This document shows, piece after piece, positions 49,837 through 59,003 of a stretch of 64,000 nt of DNA; position 1 is the stretch's first letter; each line of letters opens with the position of its first letter. A program made the translations under genes and the position numbers. Origin of the DNA: Methanocella arvoryzae MRE50 (GTDB lineage Archaea > Halobacteriota > Methanocellia > Methanocellales > Methanocellaceae); assembly GCF_000063445.1 (NCBI RefSeq), contig NC_009464.1, positions 806,001 to 870,000 on the forward strand. The letters are read 5' to 3'. The notes under the pieces are model-generated. The model was not told the origin of the DNA. It did no database searches and saw only the letters and a list, made by a program, of their open reading frames with translations.

Positions 49837-52269
49837 TTACAGCCGGCCCGACCTGACAATCCCGGCGAAGACTTTGACTATCTCAGGATCAAACTGAGTG
49901 CCCGCATTGCGGAGGATCTCTTCCAGCGCGCATTCGTGGCTGAGGCCTTTCCGGTAAGGCCGGTCGGCGATCATGGCATCGTAAGAATCGGCGATGGCCA
50001 TGATCCGGCATTCCAGTGGTATCTGGCTGCCTGAAAGGCCCGAGGGGTAGCCCGTCCCGTCATAGCGCTCGTGGTGGTGTCGAATCAGAGGTGCGATATG
50101 ATTCATGTGGAGGGACCTGCTGGCGATGTTGGCCCCGATCTCCACGTGCGACCTCATGAGCACCCACTCATGCTCGTCCAGCTTCGCCGGCTTCATCACG
50201 ATCTCGTCAGGCACGCCGATCTTGCCCAGGTCGTGCAGCCGGGCCAGCAGCTTCAGGTTAGCCCGGGCATCCTCGCCGAGCCCCAGCTCCGAGGCCATGG
50301 CATCCACTATCACCGTCAGCACCCGGGTATGGCCGTGGTCCATATAGTCTCGCTCAGAAAGGGACAGGAGGATCATATCGATGGATTTGGACCGGGCGTA
50401 GTCGTCCCGCTTCAGCTTGTGCTCGTACATCAGCCGGTCTGCCCGCTTATAGGCGTCGTAGAGGCTCTCGCCCGGATTGATGGCCGCTATGCCAGTAGAG
50501 ATACTGAGGGGAGGGCCGGGTTGCCGTTCGTTGTAGCGCCGGATTTCTTCCCGCAGCAGCTCCAGCATCTTCCCCGCGGCGGCTTCGCCGCAGCCGGGGA
50601 GTAAAATGCAGAACTCGTCGCCGCCGGTCCGGCAGACATCTCCGGATGCGGAGAAAACGGCGGAGATCATGTTGCCCGCCACCTTAAGGTGCTGATCCCC
50701 TGCAGTGTGGCCCAGAGTGTCGTTGATCAGCTTGAGCCCATCGACGTCCGCCGCTACGATGCTGACCGGAAACGCGCTCGAAGCGCTTTCGAGGCGCCCC
50801 AGTTCCTGCTCGAAATACGCCCTGTTGTGCAAGCCCGTCAGCCCATCGCGATAGCTCATTTCCTGCAGCCTGCGCTCGCTCCGCTGCAACTCTTCCAGCG
50901 TGGTGTTGCGCTCGTTGATGTATTTCCCCTGCCGGAAGTTCTGAATCGCCAGCCGGGTCACTTTATCGGCCACCATGCTGAAGGTTGCCACAATCTGGTT
51001 AAGCTGGTGCTCCGTCATCCGGTGCACCCCTGCAATCAGGTTCCTGACGTCGGCCGGAGAAATACCCTGGTCTGTCAGAAGATCCTGAAGCTTTTCCCGG
51101 GCAGGCTCTCCGAGGCTCACCTGGCCGACGATCCAGAAGGCAGCCGGTTTGCCGTTTACTACCAGAGGTATGGCTACTTCGGTCATGCCGGTGCAGGGAC
51201 AGGTACAGCGGGCCTGCTGTCCGGCATCTGCCCGCCCGGCCAGGTCCGTGATGCACTTGCCGCATATCTGTGCTGACACGGTGCCCGGGCGGGCGAGGCT
51301 TGAGCAGAGTGACGTTACGTTGCTGCGCTGGTTCAGCGGCGTCCCGCCCGGGGTCACGATTACTGCAGATACACCCATTGCAGCGGCCAGCGTGTCCTGC
51401 ATCACCTGTATTTCCGGATCTGTGATCAGGTCTCTGAAATCGAGCGAGGAAAGGCCTGCCTCCGGGCTGGTAAGCGCAGAGATCAGGCGTTCCATCCGAG
51501 TTTCTGCGTACCGGCTGTCGGTGATATCCTGCAGGAGGATAACGTAGGCGAAAATGGCTCCGGCATCGTCGCTCCGCGGCGTGATAACTGCCAGCGAGAG
51601 ACGTTTCTGCCCACGCCTGCTTATGGTAGCGAGCTCTGTGTTCGACCCGCCGGATCGAGTTACGCGTAGCAGTTCCTTAAGCTTCGTGAAATCGGCCTCG
51701 CCGGCCAGCAGCCCGGAAATGTTACAGCTTTTGAGGGCCCCATTCGAGTACTCGTAGGTCTCATAGCAAGCCCTGTTAGCGTATACGATCGTCCCGGCCC
51801 GGTCAATCATCAGCAGGCACTCGGGGAATGTATCGGCAATGTAGGATAGCTTGTTCACTTCGTCCTGCAGCCGGGCGCCGAGGTTGCGGGTGCGGTTCCG
51901 GGAGATCGTCTCCAGTATGGCGGCGATCGCCCCGCTTCCCGGGCACTGAAGTCCGGCTACCTGGACCAGTGCCCCGGAGAGCACATACTTGATGGCTTCG
52001 ACGGGCATATCGCACCTTTCTGTGCCGGACATAACAATGACAGGCACCTGGGTGCCAGAGTTCTTCAAAAAGGCTATCGCAGCAGAGACAGATTGGTCAC
52101 TGCCCAGCAGTACTGCATCAAAAGCCGTGTCTGCAGCCAGAAAGCATGCAGAGGCAACGTCGACGGCATGCCGGTAATCAAGCCCGGCCAGGGCTAAAGC
52201 TTCTCCGATTGCCGCTACCTCTGCCCCGTCGCCAGTAAGGAGCAATACATCGCCATTAATTCCGGCCAA
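49837..52269 (-). CDS. Multidomain sensor: degenerate REC, PAS, PocR, GGDEF and HD-GYP
   Basis: 810 residues predicted to make and degrade cyclic-di-GMP. Order: a receiver-like domain (1-110) in which the phospho-acceptor Asp seems replaced (FDAVLLGSDQ); PAS (about 140-265, MIDRAGTIVYANRACYE); PocR-type sensor (about 272-430) with SLARPGTVSAQICGKCITDL and a Cys cluster CTCPCTG; GGDEF (RTGGDEFCILLP near 547-558); HD-GYP (LHDLGKIGVPDE near 676, HHHERYDGTGYPSG near 728, ADSYDAMIADRPYR). Catalytic motifs of both output domains look intact; an upstream RxxD inhibitory site is not seen. Such proteins are very rare in archaea and common in Clostridia, so transfer is likely. HEAT gene 2 is 20 bases upstream. 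Confidence 0.92.
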   Translation of the reverse strand: MAGINGDVLLLTGDGAEVAAIGEALALAGLDYRHAVDVASACFLAADTAFDAVLLGSDQSVSAAIAFLKNSGTQVPVIVMSGTERCDMPVEAIKYVLSGALVQVAGLQCPGSGAIAAILETISRNRTRNLGARLQDEVNKLSYIADTFPECLLMIDRAGTIVYANRACYETYEYSNGALKSCNISGLLAGEADFTKLKELLRVTRSGGSNTELATISRRGQKRLSLAVITPRSDDAGAIFAYVILLQDITDSRYAETRMERLISALTSPEAGLSSLDFRDLITDPEIQVMQDTLAAAMGVSAVIVTPGGTPLNQRSNVTSLCSSLARPGTVSAQICGKCITDLAGRADAGQQARCTCPCTGMTEVAIPLVVNGKPAAFWIVGQVSLGEPAREKLQDLLTDQGISPADVRNLIAGVHRMTEHQLNQIVATFSMVADKVTRLAIQNFRQGKYINERNTTLEELQRSERRLQEMSYRDGLTGLHNRAYFEQELGRLESASSAFPVSIVAADVDGLKLINDTLGHTAGDQHLKVAGNMISAVFSASGDVCRTGGDEFCILLPGCGEAAAGKMLELLREEIRRYNERQPGPPLSISTGIAAINPGESLYDAYKRADRLMYEHKLKRDDYARSKSIDMILLSLSERDYMDHGHTRVLTVIVDAMASELGLGEDARANLKLLARLHDLGKIGVPDEIVMKPAKLDEHEWVLMRSHVEIGANIASRSLHMNHIAPLIRHHHERYDGTGYPSGLSGSQIPLECRIMAIADSYDAMIADRPYRKGLSHECALEEILRNAGTQFDPEIVKVFAGIVRSGRL

Positions 52270-52289
52270 AACTGAATCCTCGCCTGTTC

Positions 52290-53474
52290 TCAGCCCGCTT
52301 TTCGGCCACTATCGACTGAGGGCCGGGAACTTTTACCGGTGATCAGGAATTCTATAGCCCATGACGCTTCCTCGCGCACACGCTGGCTACTGTCCCGCAG
52401 CCCGGCTCTCAGCACCTCAACAGCCCGCTGATCCCCCAGCATGCCTAGAGAGGCGGCCGCGTGTGCTCTCACTTCGCTTCCCGGGTCTCCGAGAGCCTGG
52501 ATCAGCGGCTCCACCGCCCGGACGTCGCCGATTTCCCCGAGGGCGGCGGCAGCCCGGCACCGGACTTGAGCGGACTCGTCTTTTAGCATCCTGATGACCG
52601 CCGGAGTCGCCCGCATATCGCGAATCCTTCCCAGGGCGCTGACACTGGCCTGCCTTATCCGCTCATCCAGATCGCCCGTGAGCGCGACGAGAGGCCCTAC
52701 TGCCTGTAAATCGCCAATCTTGCCCAGCTTAGCCGCTGCGTTTACACGGGCAGAAACATCGCCGCCCCCAAGCTGCTTTATCCACTGTTGAACCTCTGCA
52801 GCCGGGATTTCCTGCCGTGCCGCAGGTTTTGCAACAGGTATGGAAATACTAACAGGGGCCGGCTGTGTCCCTGCAAATTTTTTCAGTGCCCTCGCTGCAG
52901 TCTGGCGAACGCTTTCATCCAGATCGGCCGTAGCCGCTGCCAGTATATCCCTGCATCCGTCGCCGCCGATTTTTCCCAGTGCCCAGATTGCTTCTCTGCG
53001 CACCCTCGGATCGGGGTCGCTCACAGCCCTCTTAACCGGCTCTATAGCTGCGGCATCCTGGATTCTTCCCAGGGCGCAGGCCGCTTCCCGCCGGACGTAC
53101 CACTCCTCGCCGGTGAGCACGTCGATCAGGGCCTGAACTGCCCGGGAATCGCTGATCCAGCCAAGGGACTCAGCAGCGTTCCGCTGTCGGTACCCCTGCC
53201 GGTCCTTGAGAGTGGCTATCAGCGCATCGATCGCGGGCTTGCCGATTTTCCCGAGCGCCATGGAAGCTTCTCTGCGCACGGCGATGCTGCCATCGTCCAG
53301 GGCGGCTATCAAAGTGTCCACAGTACGGGGATCGCCGATTTCGCCCAGCATCCATGCGGCATCTTTACGCGTCTGAGCATCAGGAGCTGATGTTAAAACA
53401 GATAGCAGGTGATCAACATCTGAAACAGCGCTGGTCCGCCTGCCGCTCCCTGGAATGTCCTCGCTGACGCCCAT
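52290..53474 (-). CDS. HEAT-repeat (PBS-lyase type) scaffold protein, paralog 2
   Basis: 394 residues of about 11 HEAT repeats, for example TLIAALDDGSIAVRREASMA and AVEPLIQALGDPGSEVRAHA. A linker (about 205-225, QPAPVSISIPVAKPAARQE) divides it into two solenoids as in paralog 1. It is the first gene of an operon with the GGDEF/HD-GYP protein, 20 bases upstream of that start, so it is a candidate partner of it. The promoter has the motif described at 53509-53528. No catalytic residues. Confidence 0.88.
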   Translation of the reverse strand: MGVSEDIPGSGRRTSAVSDVDHLLSVLTSAPDAQTRKDAAWMLGEIGDPRTVDTLIAALDDGSIAVRREASMALGKIGKPAIDALIATLKDRQGYRQRNAAESLGWISDSRAVQALIDVLTGEEWYVRREAACALGRIQDAAAIEPVKRAVSDPDPRVRREAIWALGKIGGDGCRDILAAATADLDESVRQTAARALKKFAGTQPAPVSISIPVAKPAARQEIPAAEVQQWIKQLGGGDVSARVNAAAKLGKIGDLQAVGPLVALTGDLDERIRQASVSALGRIRDMRATPAVIRMLKDESAQVRCRAAAALGEIGDVRAVEPLIQALGDPGSEVRAHAAASLGMLGDQRAVEVLRAGLRDSSQRVREEASWAIEFLITGKSSRPSVDSGRKAG

Positions 53475-53508
53475 AGAATCCCCGAATAACGAGCAAATTT
53501 CTATTGAC

Positions 53509-53528
53509 CTGGCGATAAATAGTTTTGG
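53509..53528 (-). promoter_or_regulatory. Promoter motif of HEAT gene 2 and the GGDEF/HD-GYP gene
   Basis: CCAAAACTATTTATCGCCAG on this strand contains the same TATA-like CTATTTATCGCCAG as at 49775-49794, about 45 bases before the ATG. It would drive the two-gene operon to the left. The 200-base gap to the KGG gene otherwise shows AT-rich sequence and one open frame without coding character. Confidence 0.6.
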
Positions 53529-53688
53529 TTATTTTTACCTAATTATGAATAATGAAGGGTTTCCTGTACAGGATATTTATTATAGTAATAACACCAGTAG
53601 TGGGGCTTATCAGAAAATGAGTAATCTAATGTCGGGCGGTCCTGTACAGCTTCAGCCTGCGAATAAATAAAACGGATGATACTCCGGC

Positions 53689-53883
53689 TTATTTTTCCTC
53701 CGACTCCTTACCCTTCTCGATGAGCTCTTTGACTCGCTGCCCGCCCTTATGGCCGCCGGCTTCGCCGCCCTTATGGCCGATCTCCTCGTAGAACTCGTGA
53801 CCGTGAGTCTTCGCCGTCTTCTCGCCGCCCTTGTGGCCGGCTTCGCGTACCGTCATCTCCTTCTTTTTCTCCACCGTTATCAC
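53689..53883 (-). CDS. KGG-motif stress protein, paralog 2
   Basis: 64 residues: MTVREAGHKGGEKTAKTHGH, FYEEIGHKGGEAGGHKGGQR, VKELIEKGK. Same family and same central segment as 34330-34521, differing in charge pattern. Hydrophilic, disordered, Gly/Lys/Glu-rich. It is convergent with nothing close; SepCysS diverges from it about 130 bases away. Confidence 0.88.
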   Translation of the reverse strand: MITVEKKKEMTVREAGHKGGEKTAKTHGHEFYEEIGHKGGEAGGHKGGQRVKELIEKGKESEEK

Positions 53884-53972
53884 CGAGTGTTGCTTGTCAC
53901 TCCGAACTGATTAACCTGCCCCGTATTATCGGCAGCCTGCGGCGAGAGACTACTCCTGCACACCTTTTTTAG

Positions 53973-55169
<1,197 letters not shown>

Positions 55170-55174
55170 GCCTG

Positions 55175-56005
55175 ATGGCATCTGGAACTCTAACCCTGGT
55201 TTTCCCCCAGTGGCAGGGCTCGGGGAACAGTAAAGCCACCTACTACGGTGCGAAGTACATCAAGGATAATCTGCTGAACGGCTCCTGCTACCGGGAAGTG
55301 CCGGTCGGCCCGGACGAGGGCCGACAGGAGAAGGGGATCAACGGATACGGGCATATCCTCAGCCATCTCGAAGGCGCATGTGAGATACTACGCCAGGAAA
55401 CTCCGGATAAGGTATTTCTGATAGGAGGGGACTGCGGCACCGAGCTGGCGCCCGTCTCTTATTTGAACAAGCTGTACGGCGGCGATCTGGCGGTGGTATG
55501 GTTCGACGCTCACGGCGATCTGAACTCCCCTGCAACTTCCGTCTCACACAATTTCCACGGCATGCCGCTGAGATGCCTGCTGGGCGACGGAGATGAGGCT
55601 CTGGTGAAAAACTGTTTTTCGCTCCTGACGCCGGAGCAGGTGATCATGGCGGGGATCAGAGAGCTGGACCCGCCGGAGCAGAAGTTCATCGAGGAAAAGA
55701 ACATCGACTGCGTCACTGTGGACGACATCATAGCCGATGCCAGGAAAATAGCCCGGATGGTACGTGAGAAGGGCTACAGCAATGTGTACGTACATATCGA
55801 CCTCGACGTCCTGTACCCTGAAAAGTATCCATGGGTCCAGTGCCCGTGCGATAATGGAATAGATATGCCGGAACTCATGGCAGCTTTAACGGGCTTGAAA
55901 AAAGAACTGAATATTGCCGGCATCAGCCTCCTTGAATTGAGGCCCGGAGACGATATGGATGCAAGCTACCTCCGGGAACCGGTCAGCTTCTGCCGCTCCA
56001 TATAA
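55175..56005 (+). CDS. Arginase/agmatinase-superfamily protein
   Basis: 276 residues with the ureohydrolase fold. Metal-binding motifs: FLIGGDCGTELAPV, where the usual His of GGDH is Cys; VVWFDAHGDLNSP (DAHxD, intact); and VYVHIDLDVLYP (D-x-D). The first-ligand change suggests altered metal or substrate use; I recall GGDCG in some arginase-like proteins but cannot assign activity. It overlaps the sulfur-tRNA gene pair tightly (five-base gap), which is unexpected for polyamine or urea metabolism. Its stop is five bases from the convergent ACT-domain gene. Confidence 0.82.
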   Translation: MASGTLTLVFPQWQGSGNSKATYYGAKYIKDNLLNGSCYREVPVGPDEGRQEKGINGYGHILSHLEGACEILRQETPDKVFLIGGDCGTELAPVSYLNKLYGGDLAVVWFDAHGDLNSPATSVSHNFHGMPLRCLLGDGDEALVKNCFSLLTPEQVIMAGIRELDPPEQKFIEEKNIDCVTVDDIIADARKIARMVREKGYSNVYVHIDLDVLYPEKYPWVQCPCDNGIDMPELMAALTGLKKELNIAGISLLELRPGDDMDASYLREPVSFCRSI

Positions 56006-56010
56006 GATTT

Positions 56011-57120
56011 TTAGAACTTTTTGCCCCTGACGCGGTCGATATCGAACACGGCCGTCTTCGCCACATGCATGACGGCGAAGGTGCCTGCTTGAATGGGGTC
56101 GGTGACCACCAGATCGGCGACGTCCGGCACGCTGCCCGCCATGTTGAGGGAGATGATCGGCATGCCCTCGTCATGCAGCTTCTGGACTTCCTCGGAGATC
56201 CGGCCGCCCATGATGGAGCCGGCTAAAACGAGGATCTGGGCCCTGTGCAGTCTCTGGACAGCCTCGACTGCATCGGCCAGGTTATCTTCGCCCACCAGCG
56301 GAATAGTGTCGACACTGATACGCTCGCCCCTGAGGTTATGCCGGTCTGCTTCGCTGATGGCGCCCACGGCGACCTGTGCCACCTGGGCACCGCCGCCTAT
56401 GATGATGACACGGGAGCCGAAAATGCGCTCCATGGGCGGGTGGAGGGAGACACCTTCGACCACGCCCATCTTCTCCAGGGCGACTACCAGGTCATCGATG
56501 TCCTTGACGTTCTCGACTTCGATGTAGAGGGAGGACTTCCCCTCGTTCTGGCCTTTGGTGATGATGAACTGTTGAGTATAAGTGATGTTGCCGCCGTGCT
56601 TGGCGATCATGCCGGCAACGTCCCGGAGGACGCCCGGCTTGTCCTTGCAGATGAGCAGAAGGGCAGACTTGCCCAGCAGCGCTGTGCTGCGGGAGAAGAT
56701 GAGGTCGTAGTCGTTGACATAGTTGTCGATGTAGAGGACTTTCTCCGTCTTAGCAATCTTCATCTCCCAGCCTTCTTTGTCATAGACATCCAGCGTCCAG
56801 CCTTTGGCGCCGGGCTCTACGTCTTCCAGAAGATCGTTGAGCTGGGAAGAGGGCAACACAATCACATGTTCAGCATCTTCGCAGATGAGGACGAGGTGCT
56901 TGATGCTGAGATTGTTGAGGAACTCGGGCGGGATGGAGAAGTAGAAGTGGCCTTCCTTGTTTTTACTGTACCGCAGGATCAGCAGGTACTGGCCGTCCAC
57001 CCTGTACACGTGCTGCAGGCCGGAAAGGTAGTACTCTTTCAGCTCCACTTCTTTCTCGATGATGTCGATGACGGCCTCTACGGCCCTTTTCATCTCCGGT
57101 GTGTTATAGCGATAGCCCAT
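56011..57120 (-). CDS. ACT-domain / DUF5612-like protein with unknown N-terminal domain
   Basis: 369 residues in three parts. Residues 1-145 are an unknown alpha/beta domain (EVELKEYYLSGLQHVYRVDG, GHFYFSIPPEFLNN). An ACT-type regulatory domain follows (about 150-225: LLICKDKPGVLRDVAGMIAK). The C-terminal ~140 residues contain IIIGGGAQVAQVAVGAISEA and MPIISLNMAGSVPDVADLVV, a layout I recall in methanogen DUF5612 proteins. Ligand unknown, perhaps an amino acid. It is 63 bases downstream of mtnA on the same strand. Confidence 0.75.
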   Translation of the reverse strand: MGYRYNTPEMKRAVEAVIDIIEKEVELKEYYLSGLQHVYRVDGQYLLILRYSKNKEGHFYFSIPPEFLNNLSIKHLVLICEDAEHVIVLPSSQLNDLLEDVEPGAKGWTLDVYDKEGWEMKIAKTEKVLYIDNYVNDYDLIFSRSTALLGKSALLLICKDKPGVLRDVAGMIAKHGGNITYTQQFIITKGQNEGKSSLYIEVENVKDIDDLVVALEKMGVVEGVSLHPPMERIFGSRVIIIGGGAQVAQVAVGAISEADRHNLRGERISVDTIPLVGEDNLADAVEAVQRLHRAQILVLAGSIMGGRISEEVQKLHDEGMPIISLNMAGSVPDVADLVVTDPIQAGTFAVMHVAKTAVFDIDRVRGKKF

Positions 57121-57140
57121 TTTGCTCCCCAGTTCTATAC

Positions 57141-57214
57141 GTCATTAACATCTTCAACTTTTCTAGAGTCCTGAAGATGTCATTCACATCTTCAACTTTT
57201 CTATAGCCTTGAAG
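57141..57214. repeat. Tandem duplication of the mtnA 3' end
   Basis: Two 36-base copies (57141-57176 and 57179-57214), about 32 of 36 identical, start GTCATT and include CATCTTCAACTTTTCTA. The right copy is the last codons of mtnA and its stop; the left copy is untranslated in the gap before the ACT-domain gene. It looks like a local slippage duplication. Confidence 0.75.
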
Positions 57215-58212
57215 TCGAAAGGCGGCCTGAACACGCCTTCCTCAGTGATCAGCGCGGTCACGTTCTCCATCGGAGTGGCGTCGAACGCCGGGTTGAGCAC
57301 CGGCACTCCGGCAGGAGCCAGCATCCGGCTGCCGCACTTTCGCAGCTCATCCGGGTCACGCTCTTCGATCACCACGTCGGCCTCCTTTCGCCTGAAGTCG
57401 AAGGTAGAGAGAGGGGCTGCCACATAGAAGGGGATGCCGTGAGCTTTCGCCAGCACCGAGTGAGTGTAAGTGCCGATCTTGTTGAAGACCGCGTCCTCGA
57501 CGATGCGGTCAGCCCCCACGATGACGGCGTCCACCAGTTTTTTCCGCATCACGTAGCCGGCCATATCGTCGGCAATCAGCGTCACCGGGATCTTATCTTC
57601 GGCCAGCTCCCAGGCCGTGAGCCTGCTGCCCTGGTTGAGCGGCCGGGTCTCGCACGATATGACCTTTATATTTTTACCGGCTTCCACCGCAGAGCGAATG
57701 ACGCCCAGGGCTGTGCCCCAGTCCACGCAGGCCAGGCGGCCGGCGTTGCAGTGCGTCAGCACCGTGTCTCCGTCTTTCAGAAGCTCCGCCCCGTGCATGC
57801 CGATCTCCCGGCATCGCTGCACGTCGTCCTCCGCCAGCATCTTCGCCTCTTCGAGGGCAATATTGCGAATGTCCTGCACGTTGTCTGCGTCGAGAGCCCT
57901 GTCGAGGACGCGCTCCACACCCCAGGAGAGGTTGACCGCCGTAGGCCGGGCATTTTTGAGCTTGAGCGCCTCAGCCCGGAGCTGCTTCACGAAGCCCGGC
58001 ACGTCCTTAGCCTTGATGTTGCGGGCGATCAGAGCCACACCATAGCCGCCGGCAGCGCCGAGCGCGGGGGCTCCACGAACCCGCAGGGTAATGATAGCCT
58101 CGATCAGGCTCTGCAAGTCCCGGATTTCGAGCAGCGCCAGCTTTTCGGGCAGCAGCGTCTGATCAATGATGGTTACGCAGTTTTTCTTCTGATCCCAGTC
58201 TATCGTGCGCAT
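57184..58212 (-). CDS. mtnA: MtnA, S-methyl-5-thioribose-1-phosphate isomerase
   Basis: 342-residue enzyme of the methionine-salvage family, related to eIF2B subunits. The catalytic Cys is in LTHCNAGRLACVDWGTALG and the catalytic Asp in VIVGADRIVEDAVFNKIGTY; the N-terminal signature is LRVRGAPALGAAGGYGVAL. In archaea members can act on ribose-1,5-bisphosphate in AMP recycling, and the split is subtle, but the C/D pair and the length fit MtnA. A shared promoter region with repeat island 2 lies upstream. Confidence 0.9.
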   Translation of the reverse strand: MRTIDWDQKKNCVTIIDQTLLPEKLALLEIRDLQSLIEAIITLRVRGAPALGAAGGYGVALIARNIKAKDVPGFVKQLRAEALKLKNARPTAVNLSWGVERVLDRALDADNVQDIRNIALEEAKMLAEDDVQRCREIGMHGAELLKDGDTVLTHCNAGRLACVDWGTALGVIRSAVEAGKNIKVISCETRPLNQGSRLTAWELAEDKIPVTLIADDMAGYVMRKKLVDAVIVGADRIVEDAVFNKIGTYTHSVLAKAHGIPFYVAAPLSTFDFRRKEADVVIEERDPDELRKCGSRMLAPAGVPVLNPAFDATPMENVTALITEEGVFRPPFDFKAIEKLKM

Positions 58213-58270
58213 TAGAGTGTAAGTAAGTAAAACTAGTTAAAAACCTTTGGATATGCTCATCAATAATGGC

Positions 58271-58905
58271 CGGCGCCATGCCGCCTTGTTATTAGTTCGC
58301 AAAGAGTCGGGTGATGATCGGAACCTTGATCAGGCATAATTGAAAGTTGGCCCTGTATAGGTCGAAAATACCGCCAGGCACGCCAAGGAGCCAAGCACTC
58401 GCCTTATGAAAAATGTGGTATTCAGGTAGAGGCTATGAAAAATTAATAGTTGGCCCTGTGTGAGTCAAAAATACCGCCAAGAGCGCCAAGGAGCCAAGCT
58501 CGCCAAGAGCTATTTTCATGGAACGCCAAGAGCTAATTTTAATGGAACGGCAAGAGGCCAGGCACGCTAGAGACGTTTTCGATCGGAACCACGCCGATCA
58601 TTAAAATTATTGCCTGGCGTCCCATGAAAAATCTGGGTCCGGGAGGTGTTGAGAGGTCGGAGGGGAGGTCGGAGAGGTTCACGGAGTTTGGAGAGGATAC
58701 GTTCAAGCTGGGAGGTCATGGAGGTCATTGAGTTCAGAGAGGAGGTTATGTGAGGTACCCGGAGGTCAGAGAGAATTTACTTAAAAAATCCTCCCAAACC
58801 TTTCCACACTCCCGGACCTCCTCTCAGACCTCGCAACCCTCTCCAACCTCCCAGTTTGAAAATCCTCCCCCGCCTCCCGGGAACTCCCCGACCTCCAGAG
58901 GTTTT
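58271..58905. repeat. Repeat island 2: shared core, CGCCAAG units, GGAGGT/CCTCC inverted repeat
   Basis: The 32-base core at 58271-58302 is shared with 13321-13352. Units of CGCCAAGNNC type follow from about 58363 to 58570, with GATCGGAACC at both sides of them. A purine arm of GGAGGTC units (58636-58775) and a pyrimidine arm (58785-58905) close the island. TTCAAGCTGGGAGG (58702-58715) and its complement CCTCCCAGTTTGAA (58847-58860) face each other. The arm order is purine then pyrimidine, opposite to island 1. No gene is visible in 58213-59003. Confidence 0.7.
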
Positions 58906-59003
58906 CATCTTGCTCTTCAGACATAAATAAGGCAAGCGTTTCGGGATACTTCCAGACTAATTATATAAATGTGTCAATACAATCTTGCTATAGAGGATCT
59001 TTG

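Noticed and set aside
49837-52269. Classical response regulator
   Set aside because: The receiver-like domain lacks the phospho-acceptor Asp at the expected place and no histidine kinase gene is adjacent.
53455-53670. 71-codon frame on the plus strand over the HEAT gene 2 promoter
   Set aside because: AT-rich codons unlike the neighbours; it overlaps the HEAT 2 start and its promoter motif.
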